A stretch of 64,000 nucleotides of DNA from Loxodes magnus. Taxonomy: Eukaryota > Ciliophora > Karyorelictea > Loxodida > Loxodidae. Where the stretch lies: the NCBI GenBank assembly GCA_946699065.1, contig CAMPDV010000103.1:434001-498000 (forward strand), written 5' to 3'. The notes under the pieces are model-generated. The model was not told where the DNA came from. It worked only from the letters and a program-made list of their open reading frames with translations, and did not search any database. This document shows positions 25,901 to 39,813 of the stretch, one piece after another; positions within the stretch are counted from its first letter, which is position 1; every line of letters starts with the position of its first letter. The position numbers and the translations under genes are program-made.

Positions 25901-26275
25901 AGTGCTCAACTTAAAATTACGATCTAAAACATCTAAATCCCACTAGACCTACTTAACTAAATCATAATCTTCTCTTGGCTCTAAAATTTTTTAAGGTTTT
26001 TCTCTTTCTCTTAAAGTTTCTGAGATGCTAAAGATTCTTAAAGTTTTTTCATTAAAATCTTCAAGATCAGATCTGGTGATTTTATCAACTTCTTATGTAT
26101 CTTAAAGTATTTTGAGAATAATATTCTAGCATCTACTAGAAATTATCTCATAAATGGTGTATTAGATTTCTGCATTTTTTAACTTAGTTAAAGCATTTTG
26201 AATCTAAGTTAATCCAGTACTAAATTTCCCTTGCTAGCTCATTTGTTCGAACTTAGCTTAGAGATCTTAAGACAT
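22981..26275 (-). CDS. Coiled-coil/Ig-like family protein, copy D (CaaX CILM)
   Basis: Start ATG complementary to 26273-26275, stop TGA at 22981-22983. Minus introns of 16 and 18 nt it is exactly 1087 codons, 1086 residues. The head (26275 down to about 25572) is almost identical to copy A, but from the linker onward it is diverged, so the gene is a mosaic. The linker is extremely Gln-rich (TAA/TAG/CAA runs). The coiled coil follows, then the Ig-like region with NTFQWQLYADKTAFGEILTY. The tail has six Cys-rich or hydrophobic residues, CCCILM. The last four, CILM, form a CaaX box whose Met favours farnesylation (family rule). Membrane anchoring is therefore likely; function is unknown. Confidence 0.85.
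23747..23764 (-). other. 18-nt intron 2 of copy D
   Basis: On the minus strand it reads GTAATTTTAATTATATAG, at the same place as intron 2 of copies B, C, E and F, directly before the Ig-like region. Confidence 0.75.
23830..23845 (-). other. 16-nt intron 1 of copy D
   Basis: On the minus strand it reads GTAATTTTTTATATAG. With intron 2 removed as well, the whole gene is an exact number of codons. The next codon is a TGA aligned with a TGA in copies B and C. The shortest intron found here. Confidence 0.75.
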
Positions 26276-26300
26276 TTTTTATAAATTTTAAAAATATAAA
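25572..26300. repeat. Head segment shared with copy A
   Basis: Nearly identical, in the same orientation, to 1286-2014. Identity starts inside the linker at the atttttgaaaataag junction and ends about 25 nt upstream of the ATG. The shared block is thus the N-terminal domain and little else. Confidence 0.85.
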
Positions 26301-29300
26301 ATTTAATAAGGTAAATACTTGATTTTAGTTTATATTTGATTAGAGAAAATTTAATAAATAAATAGAGTTTAAACATATTAAGTTAATTGAAAAAAGTTAG
26401 ATAATTTCTATGAAAAAAGCAATTTTAAAAACTAATAATTTTTATCTTATATTATTCTTTAGACTTCCTTAACTTTAAAAAATTTAAATAATATATGAAA
26501 ATATTTATTTATAAACTTGCTAATGAACTTTAGAACATTTTATACCTTTTTCATTAAAATCATTATATTAAACTTTCATTTTATCTTTTTTATTAGTTAA
26601 ATGTTAAATGGTGCTTGTTAAAATAATTTATAGTATAATATTTTATCAACGGATATTTAAACTATTTCTTTTTAAAAGGGCTGTCTCTGGTTGCTGTTTT
26701 TCTTTTTTTATTATACAATTCCTTTTTTTCAAAAGTTTGTCTATTTTATTTACATTTTTTAGATAAATTAATGTTTCTAGTCCATTTGCTACCCACCTTA
26801 AGATTATTTTTAAATTATGTAATTTTTTTAAACTAAAATTTCTTAATTAGTTATCATGGTAATTTAAGTTTCAGCATTTGTATATTTTTTATATTTTTTT
26901 AGATGTCGTAAAAACTTTAAAGTTTTCAAATCTTAATCTTTCATCATTATGTATCCATAATTATTTTAATTATTAAGATTCCATTATTTAAATAAAATTA
27001 TCATAAAGATTTGTTGGCTTGCTATTTTTATTGACGTTTCTACTGTCCAGATGTTTGATTTTGATTTAGATTTATAAGCTTCATTATTATATTTTCTCCA
27101 AGATTTTGATCAAAATCCTTCCTATTTGTTAATTAGTTTTATCTATTTAATAATAGTTTAGTTCATTATTTCCAATATTTTGTGAAGCAACTCCTGCATA
27201 TTATCTCTCAGAATTATTTTCTTATCTTATTTAATAATCTATCAGATAACTGGAAAGTTGATCTAGATATCTTTATTAAAAATTTTTATTATATCCTCTT
27301 GTACTTTTCTAATAGCTTTACCATAATGGATAATTAATTAAAGCTTTTATTAACTTAGCTTTGACCAAGACATTAAATCATTTTGTTAATTTTTAAGTAT
27401 ATTAACGAAAATTTAGGATTATAGTAAAATGAAGGTCTAAATTCATTTAATAAATCTTAATTCATTTATTAGTTCTAGTATTTAGCAATAATCATAGTTA
27501 CATATTAAGTTAGATCTTTTCAATTTCATTTCTAATATTTTTCTATCTTATTTATCTAAATATTATAACTATAATCCCATAGATTTATGAAGACTTTTTA
27601 TTATATCAATAAGCATTTGATAAGCATTAAATTATAAATATCTCATCTTCACTATTCTTTATTTTTTAATTTAAAATAAAAGGATTTTCATACATAATTT
27701 AGAACACTATTAATCCTTTTTATTTTGGAAAACTTTTCTCTTTATTAATGTAAGTTTATTAAAATTATAATCTTAGCAAACTAGAAAGAATAATTATATA
27801 TAACAATTAAGTTGTTAAATAGTTAAAGGATTTAATTATTTTTAAGAATTATAAAATTAGCATTTTTTAATATTGTAGAGATTATAGAGTATTTATCTAT
27901 TTCATACGCTTTATTACATTTCTTTGCAATTTTTTATTTGATTTTAATAAATATCTTCCTGATTTATTTTATTTTTCCTTTTACTAAAATAAGATTTATC
28001 TATCTGCATATTATAGAAATATATTATGAGAAATAAAAATTTTTAGTATTTGGATATCATCAAATTAATAAAAGCTTTAGATGATTTTTTATTTTGCTTA
28101 ATTAATATTTCAAAAGAATTTTAAATTTCCTTCAATTTTGTTATTCTAAAGATTAAAAATAAATATGGGCTATTAAGTACTTTTGATTAAGAGCTGCTAA
28201 ATGAATTTTTAATTTATAAATTTCTAGTTTTCTTTATTTCTTAATTTATTATTTAAGAACTAAAATATTCTAACTAAAAGTTAATATTAGAACTGTTTAT
28301 TATATTTATATTGATCTATCTATTATTATTTCTTTTTATTTTATAATCATTGATGATTATTTTATCAAAGCTATTTTTTTTCTTGCTTTTGCTTCAAGAT
28401 TTTTCATATAGTCATCAAAGAAACTTAGATCGAACCTTCTTTAAAATTATAGATAAATCTTAAGATATTTTAAATTTTCTCCTTTAATATAAATTCTTAT
28501 TATAGTAGTAGAGAGAAAGAAGATCCTTAGTTTTATAAATTTTATTTATAAGAATAAGTCTTAGATACTCATTTTAGAATATATAGCTTATTTATAATTG
28601 AAGCTGCTAATAGTTAAGGGTATAGAGCAATTTTATTATATTATCTTTATAGAGTTAAAAGGCAAAATGTATTCAATACAAGCATGAATACTTGCTTTAT
28701 GATATAAATAAGAACTTAAATGTCATAAACTTGAATTATCGTATTTCAATAGGTTTAATTGATCTCCTTGGGTTACAAATTTCACTTAAATAAATAATTT
28801 TAGCAGGATTCTAAATAAACTTTTTATAGGCATGCTACACTTTATTATGATAGTTGGAATGTTTTGCTTTCCTTTTTATTTAATTCTAAATATTTGAAAT
28901 AACTAGTAGTAAATAGCAGCTTAAATAAAATAATTACCTTACATCAGTTATTAAGAGGTATCGTATAGGACACTCTAACTATTGATAGTTTAATTATGAA
29001 GGAATTTTAAAATAGAGTGTTAAAATAATTCAAGCATCAAGAATGAATAAAAGAGTAAAATTAAGAAATCAAAGCTGTTTATATTTAGTAAATCAAATGC
29101 TTCTTATTTTCAAGTGCTTGGTTTATTTATGAATAGAGCTATTTTCAGATTTAGATGGTTCTTCAACTAGCAAATTTTAAGTAGAGTTTTAGGAAAAAAG
29201 GCAAAGATATGAAATTAAAGGTTATAGTGGTATAAGTAGCGGTCAAGCTTTACACATTATAAATCTAATTTCTACTATAAATAAATACAACTATAAAGAG

Positions 29301-31955
29301 GAGATTTATTAAAATATCATTGTTATAAATATGAATGCTCATTAATAATTCCTATGAAATAAATTTATTCACCAAACTGTGAGATTGAAAAAGCATTCTG
29401 GAAATAACAAAAATAAAAATAAAATTGGATGAATATAACAAGAATATCAGCTATAATTTTAACTGAGCTAATATAGTTATTTTATTATACCAAGCTAAAT
29501 TTTATTTAATATAAAAATATAAATATAGAAGCTTTCCAAATAATTTGAATTAAAATAAATTGAAAATATTAGGCAACTATCAACTATAATTTTTAAGGGT
29601 GGATAGAGTTAGAATTATTGATTATCTTTAATTTCAAAATATAAAAAAATGATTTTATTGCTATATTTTAATTAGCATCTCTTTATAATAGGCTAGAGCA
29701 TTTATTAAATAAGAACTTGGGCGAAGACTTAAAAAATATGAATATATAAGACTTAATATCTTTTTTAATATTTGAATTGAGCTTTAAATTATGGAGAGTA
29801 TTTAGAAATAAAAATAATATTTATCTAGTTAATGTAAAAACAACAAGTAAGAACTTCCAATCTTATCATTATATCTTTTGTAGTTTTAGCATTCTTTTAA
29901 GTGAAAATGATTATTCTTATGCATAATAAGGAAACATATCTATCGATATTTATGTTCTGCTTCTAGTTAATTCAAGCGAAGTAATATACTGGTTAAAATT
30001 TGAATCTAAGCAATAAATTTGAAATAGACAAAACAACAAAAATCAATAAAAGGTATTTATTCTTTAAGTGATATTACAAATGATTTAAGTTCTTTGAGAA
30101 TCAATCTTGGATTCTATTTTGCTAATTTTATTTAATAGAGATAGAATAATTTCAATGCTGGTTAAAAATATCACAAGGGTTCAAAATCTATGTTCTTTTT
30201 TAAGTGTTTTAAAGATTTTAATTAGCTCTGATAACTAAAAAGTAGTAAGTTAAAGCTGGCAAAACTCTTCATTAGTTATATTAAACTAGTTATATATATT
30301 CTATTTTACATTAATGAGATTAGATAAAGGAATAAACCTTATCTAAATTTATCTTTATTTAATTTAGTATAAAACTTAATAATATCTAAGTATACTTCAA
30401 GATTAGTAAACTACTTTGCTGGTGCTTAAGTATATCTTTGAAAATTCTTGATATACCATTATATATAAAAAGATGCTTATTTAATAAAAGTAAAACACTT
30501 GTGTAACGATTGAGATTAATAGCTGAATGTATTTGTGTGAGGTAATTTTTATTGGGAGTATTTAAAAAGCTGTTAAATTAAAAAATTTTAAGATAAACTT
30601 ATAAAAATCTATATCAACTTATTTATAAAATGATTCATGATTATCTTTATCATGGTAACTTAATATATTTTAGAATTGGCTATTACTTTTAATAGCAGAA
30701 TGATGCTTATTAAATTTTTATTATAAGTATGGATTATAATAACACATATAATTATATGGCTAGCTATTTATAAATCATCCATACAAGTTCTGCTAATAAT
30801 TCATAAGTCATAAACAACAAAACTTTTAATAATTAAATTAACTTAGCAAGGAATATCTCTTTAGTTACTAAAAGGATAATTTATTTAAAATGTTACTCAT
30901 TCTTCAAGTATAAAGGAAAAATTATAATATTCATTCTTTGTTTAGTTTATCTCTAAGTGATATAAAATGATTCCAAGTCATTAAAAAAATTCCCCTAAAC
31001 TTTATGTTTCAGTCCTGATTTTGTTTTTATAACTTAGAAATCAAAAATAAAAGAGTTATACAACATAAAAATAAAATTAATTATATCTTAGTTTTACTTT
31101 TAAACAAATAGGCTGATAAAGCTTAGCTTTTTAATTATCGATTTATTCTTAATCTTTTTATTATTTGTCGCTTTTGATTTTATTGCTGTAATTAAATGAG
31201 ATTATATAAAGCTTATTCTAGTTCATATATCTTTTCACTATGAATATTTAAATTATGCAGGTATAGTTATTATCTTTAAGCGAAGAAATGTTTAAATTTA
31301 GAAATAATCAAATGGGGATAAAAGTTTTTTTGGATATAACTCAAGAGTAAAATTAATGTATTATATCGCATACTTTATAGAGTGAAAGGAATATTAAGTT
31401 TGAAGCTTTAAAGGGAGAAATTGACTGGTTACTCTAATTACCTTATTTACCAGCAAACAAGATATAATTTGGAATCATTAGAAGCTCTGAGAAAAAAATT
31501 GCTCCTACTTATTCCTAATTCTACTCAATCTCAGTATAATTATTAATAAGGTAAAAAGCTTTTAAAAACGTAAATAAAGTTAGAATGATGGTAGCCTTAG
31601 GAATAGGTAATTTGTTAAGCTAAAAAATACTAGAGAAATGTATATTTTCATTCAAATCTACTAGATAAAATCCTGCTAAATAGTTAAAATAAATATAACT
31701 AAGATCAAGTTTAACTCTCCCCTTGGTGCTATAAGTTTATTGGCTCTGTTAGAAGTAAATCTATCAGCTTGATTATGATATTTCACATTACTATTCAGAT
31801 TATTTCCTTCCAACTTGCAAAAAATCTAAGTTTAAGCTCTTGATTTCAGATTTAGTGTTTACTTTTTTAAGTAATTAATGCATTTATGCAAACCTTAAGC
31901 TTTATATATTAAAGATAATGAAAATTGTATTTAACAGGATTTAAGTTATAATAAA
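26276..31955. other. Long AT-rich region with no assignable gene
   Basis: About 5.7 kb. Most is very AT-rich. Less AT-rich patches at about 26990-27250 and 31260-31900 may hold genes or remnants, but several frames look equally plausible and none shows a known motif. The last patch ends just before the phosphodiesterase start and could include its promoter. Confidence 0.35.
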
Positions 31956-34631
31956 ATGGAAAAAAGTTTCAACCCAGATTTTAAAAAATAAGGTACTATG
32001 GCCTTTTTGGAAGATCAGATTAAGAGCGAAAAGAAGCAATCTTAAGCATAAAATGTCAAAACCTAAGATACTGAGTCTTAAAACTGATCGCGGTTAGGGA
32101 ACACCAACACACTTAAACTTAAAAGCAAGCAAAATGAAAGTGAATTCTGGAATTTATTATAGAATGATAAGTAACAGACTAAAAAGGCCAGCAGCTATTT
32201 CATAACGAAATGGAAAATTTCCCTTCTTATGCATACTGTAGTTCTATCCTTTTTCTTAATAAACTCAATTATAAATGTAGCTGTGTTTGGTCAATATTAA
32301 ATAGAAGTCTACTGCTAAATTGGAGCTTTAATGGCTCTAATAGTTTTGAGCATTCTTTATTATTTTTTGACATTGAAGGTTACAAAAATAAGAAATAACT
32401 CTTCAATATTGATCTCTTTGCTTTCGATTCTAATTTAGTTGTTTCTTATAATTACAGATTATGAGGTTCTATAAGACTTATTTGACTTTGAAAATGAAAG
32501 CCACTTGAATAATTAGCTGTTCCTAATAGGAATACTTTATATGGGACAGTTTACAATGATCAATAGATATATCCACATAGTGATACTTTCATCCTTCACA
32601 TGTTTCATTTTCTTCTTTGTTAGAATTTTCTCTTCGTAGCAAATTGTTTCGATTATGTTTGACTCGATATACTTGGTTTTTATCAGTTTCTTACTTTGCA
32701 TATAAGCTTATTAATATGAAAAGCAACTGAAGGTAATATTCATGAAGTAGAAGAGTATTCCTCAGAGTTAGTAGAAGATAAGTAATAAGTTTTGGGCTCA
32801 TGTTTTTGGCTAGATTAAGAGTTAAAAAGCTGAGAAATAAAGCACTATTACTGATATAATATTTAAGAAGCAAAATAAAGTATAGTTGACAGACATGGAG
32901 ACTATCCTGTGAACTATGTAGAATGTAATAGATTTAATCTAGGAAGTTTCTAATTAACTTATGTACTAGAAACTGCAAAATAGGCTCTAATTTTGTATTT
33001 AGGAACTTTAAAACGTGAATTAACTTATTCTTACTAAGGAAGATTTGTTTCATTACAAATTCGAAAAAAATGAGAAGCTTAGTAAGGAACTGACCAAAGA
33101 TGATATGCAATTTTTAAAGGAATTCAATCCTACCTGACTTAGGTAAAAGACTAAATTGATGGATTAAGAAGGACAAGATAAGTAGGTTCCTAAAGCAAGC
33201 AGCACTTTGAAGAGTTTAAAGCAAGAAATAAGACCACAATTTAAGCTTATTTATTCTGTTCCCGAACTAAAAAGTTTGCTGAAGTAAATAGGATCAAATT
33301 GGAATTTTAATATCTTCTTTTTAGCTAGTCTAACTAATAACAAGGCTTTTACGACTGTATCGGTTTATGCAATGGACAATATTCTACAAGCAGAGGAAAA
33401 TTTCTAAATTACTTTTGCCTAATTCAAACTATTTTTCGAGCAATTAGAAATTAAGTATTTAGACCTGCCATATCATAACTCAAACCATGCAGCCGATGTT
33501 ACCTGTTCGTTGCTTTATTTTATAATGAACTCATCAATTTGAGAATGATTAGAGTAAAAGGAATTGCTTGCTGTATTAGTGGCGGGAATGGGTCATGATG
33601 TAGGGCATTTAGGAAAATCAAACCGGTTTCTAGTTAACTCTTAACATAGCTTAGCTATCACTTACAACGACATTTCTGTCCTAGAGAATATGCACTGTTG
33701 CTTGATCTTTTCTGAATTAAAAAATATGAATATTTTAGAAAATTAAGCATTAGAAGATTAAAAGTTTTTCAGGAAGATGGTTATAGAAATGATTTTAGAG
33801 ACTGATATGCAAAAACACTTTGACAGCATTGGAAGATTCAGATCCAAAGCATTATGCTTAAGAGATTAATTTGACTTCAAATCAGAAGATAATAAAATCT
33901 TAATCTTAAAAATGGCTCTCAAGTGTTCTGACATTGCTCATGCAGCAAAAGAATGAGATTATCATTATGAGTGGACAACAAGAGTAGTAGAAGAATTCTT
34001 CATTTAGGGTGATGTAGAAAAAGAAATGGGGCTTCCTGTTTCTATGTACTGTGATAGAAAAACTACTTAAGTTAATAAAATTTAGTGTGGCTTTTTGAAA
34101 GGAATATGCTAACCACTTATAGATGTTTGATGCGAATGACTAAATTAAGAATAAATAAATTAAAATGTTTCGGAATAAATAAAGGCTAATTGAAATGCTT
34201 GGAGTAAATTATAAATAAATAGAACTTCTACACAAGAGAATGTCTATTTTACTAAATTGAATTAAGGATAATAGAGATCAATGAATAATTTAGAACCTTT
34301 TGCAGCTATTCCAAAAATAATGAAAAGTGAAATATGAGATAATGAAAATAAAATTATTAAAGCTAGTAAAACTGGAATAAGTCCTTTCAATAAATAACTA
34401 AGCTCAATAAAGGAAGAACAGGCTGAAAGAGAAAATGAGTTACACAATTTGAAGAGTAAGCCAATAAAAAATTTTAATACACCAATATAAATTATTCAAG
34501 AAATAGAAGCTCTATCCCAAGAAGAAACTGCGCTATTTAGATCCGATAATCTCACAAGTAAAGACGCTTAACCATAGAATTTAAGAATAAATATTTCTCA
34601 AGAATAGAACGGAAGAAAAATCGAAAACTGA
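31956..34631 (+). CDS. Membrane-anchored 3',5'-cyclic-nucleotide phosphodiesterase
   Basis: Hydrolyses cAMP and/or cGMP to the 5'-monophosphate; specificity cannot be told from sequence. ATG 31956 to TGA 34629-34631, 891 residues, no intron needed. About six hydrophobic segments lie between residues 86 and 250. The catalytic domain spans about 490-760. Metal and catalytic motifs are YHNSNHAADV (His507), GHDVGHLGKSN (His547, Asp548), ETDMQKHF and KCSDIAHAAKEW (Asp659). Ten internal TGA codons (residues 44, 319, 394, 529, 531, 667, 725, 728, 746, 794) fall where Trp fits; 667 and 728 match family positions. Six Trp are TGG. The C-terminal tail after 770 is polar and rich in charged residues. 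Multi-pass PDEs with N-terminal membrane segments are known in protists. The end at 34631 is inferred from the drop into AT-rich DNA. Confidence 0.92.
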
Positions 34632-37600
34632 GTTAGAATAGATACTTTAAAATTGTTCATTTAACTTTTAAACATTTTTCTTTCTCAAAAGTTATTTTTA
34701 TTTTACCAAACAGAGTAATATATAAGCATGAAAACTTGTCTATTGCTACTAATATTAAATTAAGAAGAGACAAAATCATCTGAATATCTTGATAATTTAC
34801 CTATAAATTTTACTAATTTATTATTTTTAATTTTTTAAGCCAAGAATAAGAACTAAACACCTGACTAAAAACGGAAGATTTATAAAAATTCAAAGCTTAT
34901 TTAGTAAAAACCCTTTATCCAGGCTATTTAATGCAAAATTATACAAGGGATTGTTATTTAACTTATGTATGTCTTTTCTTCTTAATTAGTTATATAGCTT
35001 TTAACGATAAAATCTTTATTAAAATTAGAGATTTATATAAAAGAAGTTTATTAAGGAAAATAAATAGAGGGTTTATAGCTTCCCTTGTATGCATTATCAT
35101 ATAATACGAACTTTATTGGTGATTCTAGTAACAAAATTGATAAGTTAACAAGTTATTTAAGGCGACTATACTAAGTGAATATAATAATACCAAAAATTCC
35201 AGTTTGTCTCTGTGCTTCTGGTAAGATTTAAAAAAATATTTATTTCAATCAGAATATTCCTTCTACTATAAATGAATAATGTTGCTATATTGGAAGATAT
35301 TCCTTTAAACAGATTTAATTTATATAAGGTATAAAAATATATTTAGAATAACTCTATTTAGCTAAATTCGTAAGAAATTTAGTAGTAGTACAAATATATA
35401 CTCATTAGGATTTTTCAAATCATATTAATCATGTGATGGATTTATAAAATAGAAGAGCAAGAAAGTTTTCTTTCTAGCTTGCCTTATAATTTTTTAATTT
35501 TTCATGTGTAAATTTTTAAAATATAATAAGAGATCTTTTCCTTTTGTCTCTTTTTAAAGTAAAGATAAAAATTAATAACTGTGTATTAATAAAATTATGA
35601 GATGAACTAAAATAATTAAAATCTTCATTGGAAGATGTATCAAGATACAACTTTTATAGCAAAGATACAAAACTAATTTAAAACTATGCTTATCTAGATA
35701 TATGCCTTATAGCAAAACGCATTTTTAAAAATAGAGCCAATTCCATAATTATTTAGATTTATCATTTTCTATTCAGTTAAATTAAATGGTTTATCTTATT
35801 CTTTTTAATAAGTTAGAGTTAATGTAAAAGAAACTTGGCACTCACTATATTTTAATTTATTAATCTGGTTATTTATAAAATTTTTAATTATCGCATAATA
35901 GGTAGAAATATCGAGAAATTGAAATAGGGATATCTTCATTAATAATTTTCTATTAAATCTATATTTATATTTAATTTCAAAATTCACTGTTTCTTAATCA
36001 ATCTAACTTAAAATATTCTTCTCTGTTGATACGATAATTATTCTAGCATCTTGTTTTTCTTTAATACAATTATCTCCATTTAGTCAGAAATTAGAATTAT
36101 TTTATACAGATTAAAGCATTATTTAAAAAAATGATTTGCACATGTGGAATTTATCTCCTTCAATTAAAAAAGATATACAAGACATTTCAAAATCAAAAAT
36201 TTAAATTTAAGGGTTAAGAGATTGAACAAACTATGTACTCAATTAAGTATATGCATTCCTTAAATAATTTTCCTTTATTTATACTTTATTACGTTTGAAC
36301 TTTATTTTTAAATTTTTAAGTTTTATTTTCCTTAAATTCATCAATAAATCGTAATTTTAATTCCAGTTAAATGATTTGAAATACCTTTTGCTATAATTAA
36401 TTTAATCGATATCCTTTTAAAATATCTACTAAAGTACTTTTAAATGCTTAAAGCGTAAATTTTATTTTTCAGAGAGCTTTTCATCATCAATATGGTTATT
36501 TATTAATTTGAATTTATTAAGAAATGAAGCTATTCTAAAGATGTGATAATAATTAATCTGGATATAACAAACTTATATAAGGTCTTATATTTTATTTCTA
36601 TTTTAATTAGAGAAATTTAAGGTGGATATTGGTAATCTTAATCCTGAAAAATTAAAAGAAATTAGTTAATAAATAAATTGAAAAAATCCTTTATATTATT
36701 ATATTTTTTGGGATATTATAAAATGTTCTAGATCCAAATTAACTCAAATTCTCTATTTTTAAAGATTTAAAATAAATCAAAAATTTAAAATTTTGGAAGC
36801 AAAATAAACTAAAAAAAGGAGAAAAAATACTTTTATAAATTAATAAAGAAAAACGTTATAATCGAGCAACATTAATAACTTAAAAATAGAAAAAAAACTG
36901 TATCTATCTATTAAATTTACTAATTAAAAATAAATTTTTAGATCTTTCATCTGTTATATCATCCTTTTTATTAATTTATTTTTAAAGAAAAATTAATTGA
37001 ATAAAAAAATTGAGTGGCTTTTTTTATAGATTTATCTTTTAATTAATTGTTAATTAAAAAAGTAAAATAAAAATGTAATTTAATAGAAAAAATTCATTAC
37101 AAAATAATTTAAAATTTGTAGGGTTTTTATTTGATTAAGTATTTATAGCATTTAGAAAATTAATAATTTTTATTTAGACAATATGCATAATTAAATTTTT
37201 TGCTATTTAGTAGAAAAATTTAATAAAATTATTGTAAAACCAAAAAAGATATTTTAAATGTAAAAATTATATTTAGAAATATAATAAATTAAATAAAAAG
37301 AAAAATAGACTATTTTAATACCAAATTTTAAAAAATCTTAAGACTTTTAAGAATTTTTCATGAACATCAATTAATTTATATTATTAATATTAAATTAAGA
37401 TATTAAAAGCATTTTAAATTTAAAAAAAAGAGTATTACATTTAAATTATTAAAAAATAATAAAAATATACAAATTAATTTATTAAGTTGCTAATAATCTA
37501 AAGTTTATTTATAAATTTTCAATTAAATTCCTTAATTTTTCTTTTTCTTTATCTTTTACTATAACAAAATTTTAAAATAGTAGCTATATATTATATTTCT

Positions 37601-38859
37601 AAATTAATTTATATTTAACTGCTTAATAACACTTAAAATTCTCAAAGTAAATGAAGTTGTTTTTTAATTGCTTTATAAAATTAAATTATTTAGAAATAAT
37701 ACTAAATATAAAGATATTATATAAACATTTAGCAAGTTATAAGATATAAAATTTATTGTGATTATAATTAAAAAGTATTTTTTGTATAATGTATCCAACA
37801 TTTTATAAATTTAAAAAATTAAACTTTTTATAAAACTTAGATAAATTTTAAGGACTTTTACTTAAATAATCAATATTAAAATTATAAAATAATTTTAAAT
37901 AATCAAATTAAAAATAATTTTCTTACCAAGCAAGTGGAAATTATAAATTAAGTATAAAGTTCTAATCTTTAAAAATTAATATTTTGAAAACTTAAAAAAA
38001 GGAAATTTTTTGAGAATGTAGATTTAAAATAGGAGCTAAGTTTGCTAGATTTTTTATTTTATAATTTTAAAGTTTTTTTTGATTTAACTCAAAAAATTTA
38101 TCTTGACTATAATCTACTTAAGATAATAATTGACCAAATATTAATAATAAATTGTTGCTTAAATATTATTTAACTAAAATAACAAGCAAATAATAACTTT
38201 TTATATTATAAAAAATAGGCATCTGATTATAAGCTCAATTATAACGAAATGCAAATTTTTCAAGTGTTTTGTATCTACTTCTAAAATTTTGCTTTATTTA
38301 GTATCTCCCAATTTTTCACAATGAGAGACTGTAAAGATATAAAAATTATTTTAAAGGTATATTAAAATTATTAAAAGAGATTCTTAAACCTTCTAAATCA
38401 AAAAAATTAAGTAGAAATTATAAAATTTAACTAACTTAGAGATTCCTTGTTTGATTATTTCTTTAAATAATTGTTTGATATACAATTCAAAGAAATATTT
38501 TCATTTAATATTTAAATTTTTAGCTTATAAATAAAAAAATTTTAATTTATATTATTTTATTATGTAAAGAACTTCTGCTCTTTCAAAGCAATTTCTCATT
38601 AAAAACTCTTAAATTTCTAGGAATAAAAAATTATTTTCTACTTGAATCTTTCATTTTCTGCTTTGATCAAAAATATTTTCAAACTTCTAAAATTATTTAA
38701 TCTTATTTCCTTCACTCTAGATAGCTAAATGTCAATTCATACAATCAAATATATCATCTCATGTAAAGCAAGTTAAAAGCTTAAAGTTATTTAATAGCTA
38801 AACTTAATTTAAATATTCTTATTATTTATATTTTATAAATTAAAAATATAAACAAATGT
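34632..38859. other. AT-rich intergenic region, nothing recognised
   Basis: About 4.2 kb downstream of the phosphodiesterase. The part from about 36600 to 38850 is among the most AT-rich DNA of the window, with long A and T runs. No gene, RNA or repeat array is recognised. Confidence 0.5.
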
Positions 38860-39813
38860 TCATAGTTTTTGAAATCTGCTATCTTTTTCATAAGTTCCAA
38901 TTTCGCTTTCTGCATTAATAGAGCTTGCGGCCAATAATTCATTTTCTGTCAATATAAATCCCTCTATTTCTTTTTGTGTCTTTTTCGTCTATTATTTTTT
39001 TATCTCACTAACTATGTCTTCGAAGCTTCCAGAGAAATCATTTATTAAATCTGTTTTTCTTAAGTCCATGATTTTATGTTCATTTATGTTTAGGTTCTCT
39101 TGTAGTGTAATATTATTCGCCTAGGATCTTTTTTTCCATCAAATGCATATTAAAATTGTCGCAAAGGTAATTATTACTGAAGCGAATATTACACCTATCC
39201 ATATAATAGAGTCCATTTTACTTGAACTATTTATCTATTATTTTAACTAATTAATTTAACAATAAAATACCTTTATAGTTGCTTCTTACAATGCTTTAAA
39301 TCCTTAGTTATAAAATCATTAGCCTAATTTGATCTATTTCATTTAATCTTAAATCTATAGAAAAAAGCATGTCATTCAACTCTATATGCTTTGGCAAGTT
39401 ATAATCTCCAATTTCTTTAATGAAGCACAATTATAAAAACGCTTCAATTTAACTTTCACTACCTTATCTCCACACCTAGAAAATCACATTAATGAATAAA
39501 GGCTAAATTTGCTAACCCTTATTTTCTTTAGTAGTTCATTAATTTTTAAATTAAAAAAATATAAATGCATACACTGTCAGCACTTTACCCAACTAGATAT
39601 TATCTCTCAACTATTAATATGAAAAATATAATAAGGAATAAATAAAAAATAACGAAGCTAACTAAATATAAGAAGCATTAGTTAATACTTAGCTCTTAAT
39701 TAATAAATTGAAATTTACTGTTTAATTATAATATGGATTTGATTTATTTCATCATGTTTAAACTATTCCATCTACAAAATTTTAAAAGCTTCTAGTTTAA
39801 ATTTTGTAAGCAT
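38860..39813 (-). CDS. Single-pass membrane protein, hypothetical
   Basis: The well-supported part is the last 118 codons (39216 down to 38860). They hold a hydrophobic helix, WIGVIFASVIITFATILICI, then WWKKR (first W is TGA) as a positive stop-transfer, and a charged tail ending RFQKL and TGA at 38860-38862. Upstream the frame changes twice. GT...AG segments of 19 nt (donor GTAAG, near 39255-39275) and 17 nt (near 39455-39475) would join exons back to an ATG at 39813. That gives 306 codons and a second hydrophobic stretch (LMLLIFSQLRYFLFIPYYIF) that could be a signal anchor. The upstream exons are inferred; a start at 39216 is the alternative. No family recognised. Confidence 0.45.

Noticed and set aside
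32210..32398. 62-codon plus-strand frame in the phosphodiesterase
   Set aside because: Alternative frame inside the membrane-segment region of the phosphodiesterase.
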